A DNA stretch of 64,000 bases from Triplophysa rosa (Eukaryota; Chordata; Actinopteri; Cypriniformes; Nemacheilidae), in assembly GCF_024868665.1 (NCBI RefSeq), contig NC_079913.1, forward strand, positions 1,696,431-1,760,430, in the 5' to 3' direction. Numbering within the stretch: position 1 is the first letter of the stretch; each line of letters opens with the position of its first letter. The position numbers and the translations under genes are program-made. Below, one piece after another: positions 48,340 through 60,066 of this stretch. The notes under the pieces were generated by a model, which searched no databases, was not told the origin of the DNA, and saw only the letters and a list, made by a program, of their open reading frames with translations.

Positions 48340-48560
48340 CACTCACTTAATTCTTGGTGTTTCGAGTCAGATCCGTGGGCGTGGCTTGTTGGTTTTGACT
48401 AAATCTTTGGTGTTTCAAGTCTTACGAAACCTTTACCCTAACCCACACCCTAACCCTAACCTTACTCTAACCATCTAAACTACCTATGATTGTTAAAATT
48501 GACGAAAAAACACGTTTGGGTGATCACGTCTGACTCGAAACACCAAGGATTTAGTGAGTG
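48340..48560. repeat. Inverted-repeat element with telomere-like CCCTAA core
   Basis: 33-bp arms at 48340-48372 and 48528-48560 (three mismatches, core TTGGTGTTTCGAGTCAG and its complement) enclose a segment containing CCCTAACCCACACCCTAACC, similar to vertebrate telomere units. Probably a non-autonomous DNA element. No ORF. Confidence 0.65.
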
Positions 48561-49440
48561 CCCAAGAAAACTGACAGGTCTCACACTTCCATGTAAACGC
48601 GGTTTTCTGCGTAGCCGGTTTAAAAACACTTGAAGATATATATGTATTTTGATATATATTCGTTTATTATGTGCATGTAAACGCATTCACTGATGTCTAT
48701 AAGAAATGATTGAGATATAAAATAGAGCTAAAGCTAAATGTTATAAGCGTTGCAGCCAGCAGATGGAGACATAAGAGCAGGTTTCGTGCTGGCTGTTTAA
48801 ACTGGAATAAGGCAATCTGATGGAAACACGCTGTGACAGATTGATCCGGGTCAAGCACACACTGCTTGCAGGCGAGACAGCATTCAGAGCCGATGAATTG
48901 TTAAGATGACGTGTCTAAAACCAGAAATACACAAATAATTATTAAATATATTGTTTGTTTTCGGTAGCGATGCAAATAAGCAAGGCTTCCTGACACATGA
49001 TGCCATCACGCACACACACTTCTTGCATGCCCGAGCACAGAATCTGGGTCACATCCCGGGTATCCCAGGAGACCAAGTGCTCATACATCATTATTGAAAC
49101 GTCCCAAGCTCTAGAGGACGGATCACACGTACCTACTAACCCTCTCTAATCTCTCTCTCGCCCTCTGGGGTACGTGTGGGCTTGCTTGAGTTACCTCATC
49201 TCTCTCATGCACATTAACACTGTGTGGTGTACATTATCAGCATTATTCATTTGCTATAACCTTCACTGTCTTTCTATGTGGTTTAAATAATGCTAGTTGC
49301 AAGTAATGCATGCATGATGTAAATATACAGTGTAGTTACTGTGTTTACTTAGCAAAATGCATGACGCAGGCACAAGTGCATGAATAATCTGAATGATAGT
49401 TATATATATATGTAATTTTAAGGTTTTTGACCGTATTTAA
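48561..49440. other. Non-coding spacer
   Basis: No gene or recognised transposon. A TATATA run is at 49400-49413. Confidence 0.4.
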
Positions 49441-49467
49441 AAAAAATGTAAGAGTGAGAGGGAGAGG

Positions 49468-49542
<75 letters not shown>

Positions 49543-49646
49543 CATATAAACAGGAGATGCAGAGAGAGAGACAGAGAGGACGAGAGAGAGCGAGAGACAG
49601 CAGAGACAGAGAGAGAGAGAGAGACGAGAGAGACAGATGAGAGAGT

Positions 49647-49715
<69 letters not shown>

Positions 49716-49836
49716 GAGGAGGAGAGAGAGAGAGAGCAGAGAGAGAGGAGAGAAGAGGGAGAGAGAGAGAGAGGAGAGAGAGAGGAGAGAGAGAAGAGAG
49801 AGAGAGAGCGAGCGAGAAGAGAGAGAGAGAAGAGAG

Positions 49837-49918
<82 letters not shown>
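49441..49918. repeat. Long imperfect (GA)n tract
   Basis: About 480 bp of almost pure purine on the plus strand: GA dinucleotides with scattered single-base and GAGC/GACAG variants. The Ser/Leu-rich minus-strand frame of 206 codons and the Glu/Arg frame on the plus strand are products of the repeat. Confidence 0.97.
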
Positions 49919-50711
49919 TTCACTCCTCCGGATCTCTCAGTGTTCTCTCTCTCTTTCACACACACGTAGTCGGTGTGATTGTGAATGTCAGATGAGTATG
50001 TCTCAGTGTGTCAGGCACTTTTATTCTCCCGTTCTTTCTGTTACTCTCTCTCTCATTCTTTTTCTACCTCAATAGCAATGTATTTTATTCAATATGCACC
50101 CACAATGACTGTACGGTACAGTACACATGATTGAAAACATAAAGGACCCTCACATGCTGACATGGTGCGTGGTCAGATTCAGCGTCTCGCAGCCTTGACC
50201 GTGTCAGCACTCGGCCCAACAGCCATCGAAAAGCACTTTATTATCCCGCTCCGTTCAACACGTGAGCTCCAACATGACATTCATCTGCTCGACTGCAGCT
50301 GCTCAGAAACGACGTAACAGAGACTTTAGTATCATCTCCACAGCTAAACATACAAATGAAAACACTTTCCGTCTGAGATGCTTTTTGGCTGTGGCCTGAA
50401 AGTAAGGTACCAGCGAGACATTTGAGCGTGGAGATGAAGAGGTGGTCTGGTGGAAAATAATGGCTGGTTTGCGATGGGTATATTTGGCGTGAGGGTGTAG
50501 GCGGTAAGAGGCGGCTGAAACAGAAGGACTGTATATTTTGTGCAGATGTCTAGAGAGGCCAGCGCTGATCGGATTATATTAAAATAAGTAGAATAAAAAA
50601 ACACAAGATTTCACATTTATTTCTATTGTTTTATAATGAGATAATATTTTCCTTATCTGTACATGCAGACTTAATCCTCTAAAACCGGTTTTACATTTCT
50701 TAAAGGAACAT
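49919..50711. other. Non-coding spacer
   Basis: Unique sequence. 50150-50340 is GC-balanced with no decay signs, possibly conserved. No supported ORF. Confidence 0.4.
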
Positions 50712-51060
50712 TAAAGGGGACAGTTCACCCAACAATAAACACTGTCATTATTTATTCACCCTCGAGTTGTTTTAAACCTGTAAACATTTATTTGTTCTGA
50801 TGAACACAGAGAAAGATATTTGTAAGAACGCTTGTAACCAAACAGTTTTGGATACCATTGATTAGGAAAAACTGACAATGGTAGTCAATAGTGCCCCAGA
50901 ACTGTTTGCTTTCCTACATTCTTGAAAATATCTTCTTTTGTGTTCAACATAACAAAGACAGTTACAAATAAATGTTTCCTACTATGGTAGTCAATGGTGG
51001 CCAAGAACTGTTTGGTTACAAACAGAATTTTCATTTTTGGGTCAACTGTTCTTTTAAGGG
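50712..51060. mobile_element. Palindromic AAAGGGGACAGTTCACC element
   Basis: Starts AAAGGGGACAGTTCACCC and ends GGGTCAACTGTTCTTTTAA, with internal inverted copies of ATATTTGTAAGAACGCTTG and AATGGTAGTCAATAGTG-type words. Same family as 46113-46374. No ORF of its own. Confidence 0.8.
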
Positions 51061-53849
51061 TGGTTTACATCAAGAACCATTTATGATTGGCTGTTATATT
51101 GTTCCAAAAATAATCCCAACATTATTTTTCCTCTGTATAGTTGTGTGGAAACTTTATAATAATCGTCCTTGGTGTAAATTGGTCCCCATAATGTAGAATA
51201 AGCCAGACCCTCAAACATACACACACACGTCATGGAATGGGTTTCTTACCCTGTTCACTCCTCAAGTCCTCATGTTTATTCAGGCTAAAAAATAATATTT
51301 AAGCATATGCAGACAGCAGAAACCACCCCCACACACACGCACACGTCTTCACTGTGACAAAGTATCTTAGGATTCAACGTCATGATGAAGTGCGGGGAAA
51401 TTATTCCTGAGCATTTGGTCTCCAGTGCAGACACTGACTGTCACACAACGTTAGAACAGAAGGCTTAAGTGAGTTGTCTGTTTTGCACTTGTGATGCACA
51501 CATACACACACTTACACAACATCACCCGCTTCATATAGCGCCGGAAACATCAGCAATGATTCACGCTGGGTCACATCACAGGTCCTGATGCTGCGTATGT
51601 TCCTGCAATATGCAATGGAGAGATCAGACCGTGAAGAGTTCATTTAAAGTCACAGACAACTTTGGGACAATGTTCCACTGTTGACAAATTGTGCATGCAA
51701 ATTTTGAAGGACTGCGTTGTCAACACGCAAATATCGCTGACTGTAGCGAGATTACGCAAAGGCAAACATCACTGCTGCTGTTTGTTGTGCTTTCATTAAG
51801 CGTACAAGATTTACACAAACCCATGAATATTAAACTTGCACAGTGCACCATTTTAACTAGCATTACAACAAGTCATATTTTTTTTCCAGTAAAATTTACC
51901 GTAATTCAATTAGTAAAGCATTGCATTTAGTTTGATTCTCAGGGAGTTGCTTTGAGTAAAAACGTCTGACTAATGTAATGTAAATGTTCTAAAGCATAAA
52001 ACGTACACGTACACAATGGGATTTGCGTTTAAAAAAGCAGTCTTTCGTATAAAAAACGTGTGACATGTAATGGTAGCACAAAGGTGGGGAAACGGGATGT
52101 GCAGCATCCACGAGATGACGGAAACCCTGGCCTTCACCTCAGCTAACTCTCTTTCTCTGAGAGGTTTACACCTTGGAAAGTGGTTTCTATTGTAGTCCCA
52201 ACGTAGACCCGGCTGCAATCACAAGAAAAACTGCCCTCGGTTACTAAAAACCATCGGGCTTGTTTTTATTGCTCCAATGGAGGTTTTATGTTTGGTATGC
52301 ATGAGCGGAGAAAAAGCTAGATTTCCTGGCGTGGCTTTCACAGTGATTGATTTTACCTTGAGTGCCAGAGTGGACAAACAGCATCTCGGCCTGCAGCTGT
52401 CAGCTCAGGAGAATTACTTCCTACAGCTCATGTAAATGTTCTGCACCTGCTTGTGTATGCATGTGTGTGTCCGGGGGGGTTGAGAAGTTCTGATCGAAAA
52501 CCCTGCTGAGATGTCTACAAGTATTCAAATAGAGGTGTCACAATAAACCGTATGAACAATAATGGTTATAAACGCTTTCTCTCTGCCTCACTTCACTCAT
52601 GTTTTGAGTGAAATTCATTGGACAAAAAAAGAGAAAACACAAAAGAAACACAATTAAAGATGAATTTGACGATAGTATGGGGATTTATTCAAAAGATATC
52701 ACGATAATATCGCTGCCAAAATTCTGTTGGCCACTATAAACGCAATCTGATATCGTGACCACCCCAGTTTAAATCCGAAATAAAATTTATATTTGCACTC
52801 TTCAGATGAGAAATTTAGACAACTACTGTATAAGTTGAGCTGGTTACGATTTTGACGGAATGTCAAGTTGACACCATTCATTCACGTAAAGAAACCTGCA
52901 ATTACACGTCACAAAAAGAGATTGCAGTGTAAAAGCAATAGGTCATTTCATGATAATAGCTTTAAATTCATGCCATTCAATGCATTCTGGGATTGGCCAA
53001 AATGGCGTATTTTCTAAGTATGAAAATTTACGAAAATGATCATCAATATCGCAAATGTACCCCACCCTTAAACTCAGCATACTAAATGGCAACTATAGAA
53101 ATAATATAGTGAAAAATGATAACTGAATTGGATTTTTAATTAAAAGTGGAACATTTTAATAAAATGATACAATGATGCAAAAACATTTTGGGCAATGCTT
53201 TGGATATCTTACTATAAGATATTTTGGTAATGCTATAATTTCATTCAAACAGGAAAAAGTACTCTGTACTAAAAGAGGCCAAATAAATGTACAGTATATT
53301 TGTCCCATATTTATATTTAAAAATATTTTGGTGGGTTATACCCGCAGGTTTTGAAATAAAGAAGTATACTGGTCTAGTATACTGGTTACTGTTTATTATA
53401 TCTGTACTGTTACTATATCTTATCAACCAGAATCAAATATTCCAGAGAGCCAAAACTGACCATCTACTATTTGGACCACCTTCGCATCAGGAGCCCTCCA
53501 CGATGACTAAAAATGTTGCCTAAACGGGCTGCGAGTATTGGAACAGAGCTAGTGTGTGTGGTTGAACAGATGGTGCCTTTCTGGATAGAAACCCTACTTC
53601 ATCCATATCCACACACACCCAGGCCAACACAAACACATCCCAGGCTGCTTTATTCTCGTCCTATATGAAGACCTTCTCTGGACTTCATGCGGGCAGGTAA
53701 TGATGGCGGAAGTTTCAGCTGTCCAATCACATTTCTGTTTTCTGTGTTTCACAGCTGTTAGCAAGCTATAGGAGCCGTCACACATCACATCTCTATGCCC
53801 CATGCCTGGCATATGAGGGGGCGGAAAAGCTCCCTTCCAGATCTGATAG
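51061..53849. other. Long non-coding tract
   Basis: No supported gene. 52520-52760 has CACAATAAACCGTATGAACAA and CACGATAATATCGC words that look like a decayed dispersed repeat. 52320-52450 is unique and GC-balanced. AT-rich elsewhere. Confidence 0.4.
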
Positions 53850-53863
53850 GTTGCCATAGCGAC
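53850..53863 (+). promoter_or_regulatory. RFX X-box-like site
   Basis: GTTGCCATAGCGAC fits the X-box consensus (GTNRCC, AT, RGYGAC variant). It sits in unique sequence 8 kb downstream of ppp1r3a. Function inferred. Confidence 0.4.
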
Positions 53864-54799
53864 TGTCTTTGCATTGAATCACTATATCTAAAAAGAAAAG
53901 ACGATGCAATTCAAGCTGTAGCCCAGAACATCAGATAAAACATTCCAGCCTGGCCGAGGAAAATTGTGCTTGATTTAAAAATGTGAAGAATCTCGATCCT
54001 AACAAATAAACAACCTTTTCAGATTCTTATTTGGTTTAGTCTGCCTGTGTTTGAGCGGAATGTAGCATGGCTGTGTATGTTAGGTTTTTTGAGTATCAAC
54101 ATATCAACATCTCCAGCAGGCCTGATTGGAGAAAATACTGCCTACCAAAATGACCGAAATAAACTCACAGTGAGATTTGTCACTAAGGCGGATTGGTTTG
54201 CGCCTAACAGCCATGAAATTTCTATCGCTCCACATTCATTTGTGAGCAGCCAGAAAAGGACCTGGCCTCGTTTCACAAAGAGATGGAGAGAGAGAATCAG
54301 TTTCCTGTTTAAACAGGCACAAAGTGTCTTCAGGGAGAGAGCGAGGGATGTCCTTTTTCACGCACAGACACAAGGAATACTTATCAACTGCTCAGAGACA
54401 CCCAAACACATCAGGACAGAATCCACCAATGGCAGCTTGCACATGTGACGACGCGAAGGGTTTCCAAGGCTACCCCATCTGTCCCCACCCTCCCGCGTCT
54501 CCACCGCCCGAATGTCAAACAGCTAATAAATGTGACGACTCCATTAGCGCAAAACTCTCCGTGTGCCTTTGCCATCTGAAACATACAGCATATGAAGTCT
54601 GAATATCTTCATATCTCACTACTTTCATACAGGCTTGAATTTATTAACCAGATTTATTTTAAAATATAAATGAAAATACAGCAATTTTTGGTGACCAGCG
54701 CACAGTGCATTGTGGGTGGGTGCAAGTATATACAGTATATATATAAATCTACAAAAAAAAGACAATTTTTTCATGGTTGCGCACATTTTTACGTTTTCA
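53864..54799. other. Non-coding tract
   Basis: A 133-codon plus-strand frame (54047-54448) has no domain, no signal of conservation and no splice context. I consider it a chance frame. Confidence 0.4.
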
Positions 54800-54930
54800 T
54801 GTTATTTTACACATGAGAAGTAAATTTGCAATCTATTTCTGTAAATTGACATTTTTAATTGCATTTAAAAAATACATGAAAAATCTATAAAAAAGTAGAA
54901 TTCTGTTCAATTACGTACAAGCCTTAAGAC
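54800..54930. repeat. Dispersed repeat, copy 2
   Basis: TAAATTTGCAATCTATTTCTG, AATACATGAAAAATCTATAAA words align with copy 1 in ppp1r3a intron 1 (43050-43210). Confidence 0.5.
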
Positions 54931-55069
54931 TAGACTAAATAAATATTAGAGCTGTCTAAACTGAAAACGGCATACGCTGACATATAAACAGTGTCATTGT
55001 TTTGTCTCAAAATGCACACGAGTAATGTTTATTTGTAAGGCGTGTTTATAAAAAACTACTTAAATGCGG

Positions 55070-55260
55070 CAGCCCGGTGTTTAGACACGGTGTAAGGCTT
55101 AGTCCTGGTTTAATCTAATCCCTGTCCTGGTCCCTAGACTTCTAGTTAATGGATACTATAACTAACCCATACCCTAAAAGAAAACTTTTTACAATTTTGA
55201 AAAAAATGAATGTACTTAAGTTTTTACAAATCAGGACATCCTTAAAGGGAGGTTTGCTCA
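55070..55260. repeat. Probable dispersed repeat fragment (TAGTCCTGG type)
   Basis: AAGGCTTAGTCCTGGTTTAA and CCCTGTCCTGG words are of a kind found in many copies in fish genomes. Boundaries approximate. Confidence 0.35.
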
Positions 55261-55589
55261 GACTTGACTTTTTTATTTTTTGCTTACTTTTGGGTAAATT
55301 TCTCGCCAAAACATATAACTATAGTTAACACACACACAATTTTTTTACATTGCGGTAACATAGACGTAATGACTTTAAAATTGCACAGACTATATATTGT
55401 ATGCCCCTAACCATCACCCTACCCTCACATAAATCTTTCTGCGTTGTTACATTTTCAAATAAGCATCAGTTAAATTTAATAATCAAAAATGAATCTTCTA
55501 TGGCATTGCTTTTCATTTTTACTGTAAGAGTGCAGTGTTAATAAAAACGCCATACTAAGAACCTCTCAGAACAACGACACAGCAATGTC

Positions 55590-55682
55590 TTGGTGACTAC
55601 CCACAACACCCTAGCAACTACCTACATAGCTATGCCCTGGCAACCATCCAAAACAAGCTAGCAACATGGTCACAGGTTTGGC
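55590..55682. repeat. CTAGCAACY minisatellite-like repeat
   Basis: Degenerate units of ACCCTAGCAACTACC / TGGCAACCATCC, complementary to the repeat at 12900-12996. Confidence 0.6.
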
Positions 55683-55815
55683 ATAGGCAAGCACCTGTCT
55701 CACTTACTTCTGAAAATGCAAAAAAAATCCCTCATATGACTGACATTAAAAATACAACACAGACAAAATCATTCTCATTTAATAAGACTAATAGTCCTTT
55801 TGGTTAGATACTCCA

Positions 55816-55836
55816 GTGTGTGTGTGTGTGTGTGTG
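55816..55836. repeat. (TG)n microsatellite
   Basis: Ten TG units. A short (TA)n run follows at about 56028-56043. Confidence 0.9.
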
Positions 55837-56499
55837 GTTTGGAGAGCACCCGCTTCATTAATCTGACTCTGTGGCCCAGTGGGACACTGCTCTGTTATGG
55901 AGTAATGAAGTGCATGCAAATTCATTTTGTGATAGTCCTTCAGTAACCATCTGATTTCTTACTGTAACTCAACTCAACTTTTATTACTTATATAGCGCTT
56001 TACTATTTTTGTTCACCTTCTACTGTATATATATATATATATACTCCTGATCCTACAATTGCCTCCTCCTGCTTAACAATTCAAATGTTCCTTCTCATAG
56101 CCTTTGTTAATGTAGTCCTTTTCTTTCATCAAGAGACAGATATACAGGAACACATACAGGTCATACAACATATGACATAAGCTTTCTGATCACAGAACAC
56201 AGCATCCAGTCTCGCTCTGTCTCCATCCATTCATAGTTTATTTGTGAACCCGACTTCTCCCTACTGTCTTCATTATTACAGCTGATTCCATGTGTGCACC
56301 CCGGGTTAGATTGAGTTGGTCTGTAATACCTGGAGAGAAGCAGCCATTGATGTTCTCATTTAGATCACAGCCAGCTGCTCGGGTGGTACAGGACCGCATG
56401 GAGGTCCACAATTTGGCACCAGACATCTTTACTAATGGGACCAAGGACGCTTTTGAGCCAATCCAACACAATTTTACGGCAAAAAAGAAATTCTAGGAT
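55837..56499. other. Non-coding spacer
   Basis: No supported gene. The 77-codon minus-strand and 68-codon plus-strand frames overlap each other near 56290-56470. Confidence 0.4.
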
Positions 56500-56665
56500 G
56501 TGGCTAATTTTGGCTAATTCGTAGGAATTCGTATGATCTCATTTGTACATTTTAGTATGATTTGCTTTCCCGACAGTGACGTTAGGGGTGGGGCTTCAGT
56601 ATTGCGTACAAATGCATACGTATAAGCCACCTTGTAAAATAGTTACGAAATCCCATGAGATCAGG
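56500..56665. repeat. Dispersed repeat (ATTCGTATGATCTCATTTG type)
   Basis: GGAATTCGTATGATCTCATT, GTTAGGGGTGGGGCTTCAG and AAATCCCATGAGATCAGGTT form a partly palindromic unit like a common cyprinid dispersed repeat. No ORF. Confidence 0.55.
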
Positions 56666-56709
56666 TTGGCCAACCAAGCTGCACAAAATTAACATCATTA
56701 CACAATTTT

Positions 56710-56880
56710 TAAAAATGCTGGTTTGTTTCAACCCATTGTTGGGTAAAATATGGACAACCCAACCACTGGGTTTAAATAAATCTATGCTGGGTTGTTTAAT
56801 CCCATGGTTGGGTCAAATATGGACATTTTCTATGTTAATCTAAACCAACAGTTTACCCAACCACACGTTGAAACGGGCTA
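56710..56880. repeat. TGGGTT/AACCCA dispersed repeat
   Basis: Repeated words CAACCCATTGTTGGGTAAA, AACCCAACCACTGGGTTTAA and CCATGGTTGGGTCAAATATG, a tandem-like array of short palindromes typical of a widespread fish repeat. Confidence 0.6.
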
Positions 56881-57276
56881 TCATTTGCATACGTATCGTT
56901 CATTGTCTTTGTTTGACCATAGGGAAGCAACCCAAAATGGCCTACGGAAGAAAGCTTAGTAGTTATAATAAATCCACAGCAACACGGGAGGAAATGTAAG
57001 AATTGTGTACAAAATCATGTAATTACAGATTAAGCCAGGGACTGAAGAACAGACGGCTGCTGTAATTCACTCACCCCACTCATATCACAACACTCTCCAA
57101 AACGTTTCTGCTAGTGCACTGGCCCGGCACACAATGCAGGGCAAGCAGACAAAATAAATTACGGATTTCTTCTTCACTCGTCTGTGTGACGCTGAAGACA
57201 TCTCCCTCCTTATGAGGTGGCCCGGATTATATTATTTAATCTGAAGGATTACTTCAAATTGACAGCCGGTGACATC

Positions 57277-57313
57277 CACACACGCACACACACGTGCACA
57301 CACACACGCACAC

Positions 57314-57351
<38 letters not shown>

Positions 57352-57369
57352 GCACACGCACACGCACAG
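57277..57369. repeat. (CA)n microsatellite with CG interruptions
   Basis: About 90 bp of CACACG/CACACA. Confidence 0.95.
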
Positions 57370-57399
57370 GCTTTGGTTGACTATCCAATCCAGACTATC

Positions 57400-57863
57400 T
57401 ATCGATCATAGAACACTTTTTGCATTTTTAGATTTGTAAAAAATATTGTTCTGTACAATTTATAAGCTTGTTTGCCCATGAGGACCTCAATTTTGGTCCC
57501 CACAGTGACACGAGTCCCCATGTGTTGGTGTGTATTCAGGTTTAGGTCCCCACCGGGATATACAAACATGAACGCGCATACACACGCACACACACACGCA
57601 CACGCATGTTGGGTTTCCATGTTTTATGGGGACATTCCATAGACGCAATGGTTTTTATACTGCATAAACTGTATATCATATTCCCTACCCCTAACAATCA
57701 CACACAACTGTCTGCTCTTTTAGATTTTCAAAAAAGTTCATTCTGTATGATTTATAATCTCGTTTCCTCATGGGGACAAAAAAATGTCCCCACAAGGACA
57801 AGGATTTTGGATATTGCCATCTTTGTGGGGACATTTTGTCCCCATACCGTACGGTTTACCCTT

Positions 57864-57866
<3 letters not shown>
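57400..57866. repeat. GTCCCC-type dispersed repeat, two tandem segments
   Basis: The first segment (57400-57570) matches 21985-22135 almost word for word (TTTTTGCATTTTTAGA, ATTTATAAGCTTGTTTGCCC, GGTCCCCACAGTGACACGAG). The second (57605-57866) repeats GGGGACATTCCATAGACG and TTTTTATACTGCATAAACTG, then GGGGACAAAAAAATGTCCCC. A CA-rich spacer separates them. Confidence 0.75.

Positions 57867-57899
<33 letters not shown>
57866..57899. repeat. (CA)n microsatellite
   Basis: About 17 CA units closing the GTCCCC repeat block. Confidence 0.95.
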
Positions 57900-57902
<3 letters not shown>

Positions 57903-58099
57903 ACTGCTGTTCGACCCCTTTCATCTAACATTGCGCTGTCTGACCTCACAAAGCAATCTAAGCAATCCGCTTCTATATCTGCACCGCGTAACAATTCATC
58001 TTTTTGAGGTGATTTCTAGTGGTTTTGACCTTTTCTCTTAATTTAACTTAATATTTATTACCCATTTTGGTTCTTTTAGTAAAAGGAAGATTTTCCTTT

Positions 58100-58390
58100 T
58101 TGGGTATGAAATTTAGCGGCATCTAGCGGTGAGGTTTCGAATGGCAACCAAAGGCTCACTCCACCCCTGCCTTTCGAAGATGTCGTCACGTTTTCGCTTC
58201 TTTTTTTCATATTTACGAAATGCGCTCTGTAGAGCAGTTTGTCTGTTTAGGGCTACTGTAGGAACCACATCGCCAATTCGTAAAACCCTGTGTGTTCTTC
58301 TTCGAGCTTCTGTTATTTGCACAAATTAGATATAAAGAAAGCACTGGCAAAAGAAACGACAAAGTTACAGCAGAAACATTAAACTATCAT
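58100..58390. mobile_element. Probable non-autonomous DNA-transposon remnant
   Basis: Starts near CGGCATCTAGCGGTGAGGTT and contains AATGGCAACCAAAGGCTCAC and GGGCTACTGTAGGAACCAC, words I associate with a common fish element. Frames of 66-69 codons on both strands are overlapping. Ends not resolved. Confidence 0.4.
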
Positions 58391-59259
58391 AATCCATAAG
58401 AGTTGTTGTATGGCCTGACGCTCAACTTTGAAATCATCATGAAAAATCTTTAAAACCTCTTCACTAACTTTCCTATGAAACACTTTTGGAATATAAATGA
58501 GCTCTAGAGAGTATCATCATTTCACTCAACTTTCACACGAAGACTTTTAGACTTAGAAGTTGCTTGCGGTTGCATTTAAAAAAACTACGAGACTTGAGAT
58601 ACATTCCCATAGGAATTTTTGTCCAAATAGCATATGGTTCTCAATTTCTCAGTCTGTTGAACATGTAGATGTGATGCTCTTTGACCTACTAGAAAGAAGA
58701 GTGTTTTAGGGCTATTTCTGCATAGAAGTTTGTTAAGTAGGGGGCAAAAAAACGTACAGAATGAAAGCCAATGGAAACAGGTTTGTCAATGTTTACATAT
58801 TGAAGCACAGGATGACAAGTCTGCAAATTTGCGGTCATAAAGCGCCAAAGCATCAAAGAATGGGCAACAAAAAGAAGCGTTAATTGCATTAAGATCACTA
58901 GTAGCCACAATTCTGTTCTGTGCGGATAACAACATGAGCAACAACACGCTGAAAGGTGTTAAAAGCTAAAGTATTAAAAGCAAAGAGATTAATTATCCAC
59001 TAAAACGTTCAGTCCAATAAAACTGAATGTCTTTCAGGAGATAAAACAAAGGCTTTTACAGCAGTAACTCTGATTATGTGTGCGTGTGGCATGTTTACAT
59101 GCATTAGAATCAACATACAAAAGGTCAAATGCAATCTTAATGAAATGTAAAAATAGACCATTTCAATTTCAGCAGCCACTACAACACATGTTGTTTTACC
59201 TGACAAAAAATCTGCAGCATTTATTTTTAACTGCCTATATGCTATTAAGGTTTGTTTTG
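58391..59259. other. Non-coding spacer
   Basis: AT-rich, no supported gene or repeat. Confidence 0.4.
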
Positions 59260-59354
59260 AAGTGTATTTTGTTATATTGCACTGGAAGATTGTTTTCACC
59301 TGTGGACAAAATAAATGAAACCAATCTGCCAGTGCAATAATAAAAAATACACTT
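59260..59354. repeat. 95-nt hairpin (imperfect inverted repeat)
   Basis: Arms of about 38 nt (59260-59297 and 59317-59354) pair with about five mismatches around a 19-nt loop. The core word is ATTGCACTGG and its complement CCAGTGCAAT. It has the size of a microRNA-like hairpin but equally of a small palindromic transposon relic. Confidence 0.6.
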
Positions 59355-59530
59355 ACATTCAAGATATGTTCTTTTGAAAAAGAATACAGTTTTTTTCTTG
59401 AGAACATTTGTCTTGTTCTGAAGAATGGTATTTTTATCAGAAAACTTCAATTAAAAAAATTATTTATTTTTTTAATGAGACCGCATTCACATTTTTTTGA
59501 TGAATCCGAATCGAAACGCAATGGAAGTCA

Positions 59531-60053
59531 TTAAAGGAAAGGTTCATCGCAAAATCACAATTGTGTTCAGAAGGCGTCTTCGGAACACAAATAAAGATAT
59601 TTTAGGTGACACCCAAGAGATTTCCGTTCACGAGAGCACTTCGACGCATGCGCATACGGTGGGGGCAGACGCCGGCGTTCTGACTGACAACCTGGAAGCG
59701 CAACTCTTTGTTTACAAGCAGACGCACGCTGTATGTAAGCTGATCTTCGCAAAATGTCTGATGATTTCGATATTGAGGAAGACTTGCACTTTTTTGCCCA
59801 ACCGTACAAACCGAATGCGCATGTGTCGAAGTGCTCTCGTGAACGAGCACCATAGACTGACAAGACAGAGGAGAATACATCGATTAAAGTCGTTATTTTG
59901 ATTTGTTTTTCGCACGCAAGGATTGTCGTCGATTCAAAAAAATTCAATTGAGCCACTATGAGCGGATGGACCAATTTAACGATGTCTTTAATACTTTTCT
60001 GGACCTTGACAACAACTATAAAATTTTGATTTTGAGATTAACTTTTCCTTTAA
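59531..60053. mobile_element. TTAAAGGAAA-type palindromic element with internal stem and captured ORF start
   Basis: Ends TTAAAGGAAAGGTT and AACTTTTCCTTTAA are inverted with one mismatch. Internally 59626-59656 and 59813-59844 form a second stem (core GTTCACGAGAGCACTTCGAC and complement). Between these arms an ATG at 59754 opens a short frame (33 residues to TAG at 59855) beginning MSDDFDIEEDLHFFAQPYKP, in a favourable context (A at -3). This reads like the first exon of a fish gene picked up by the element. No transposase. Confidence 0.65.
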
Positions 60054-60066
60054 AGTGATTAAGTAA

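Noticed and set aside
48437..48465. Interstitial telomere array
   Set aside because: Only three or four degenerate CCCTAA units inside an inverted-repeat element, too short for a true interstitial telomere.
49345..49965. 206-codon Ser/Leu-rich minus-strand frame
   Set aside because: Translation of the GA repeat.
54047..54448. 133-codon plus-strand frame downstream of ppp1r3a
   Set aside because: No domain, no convincing splice sites, isolated in repeat-rich intergenic DNA.
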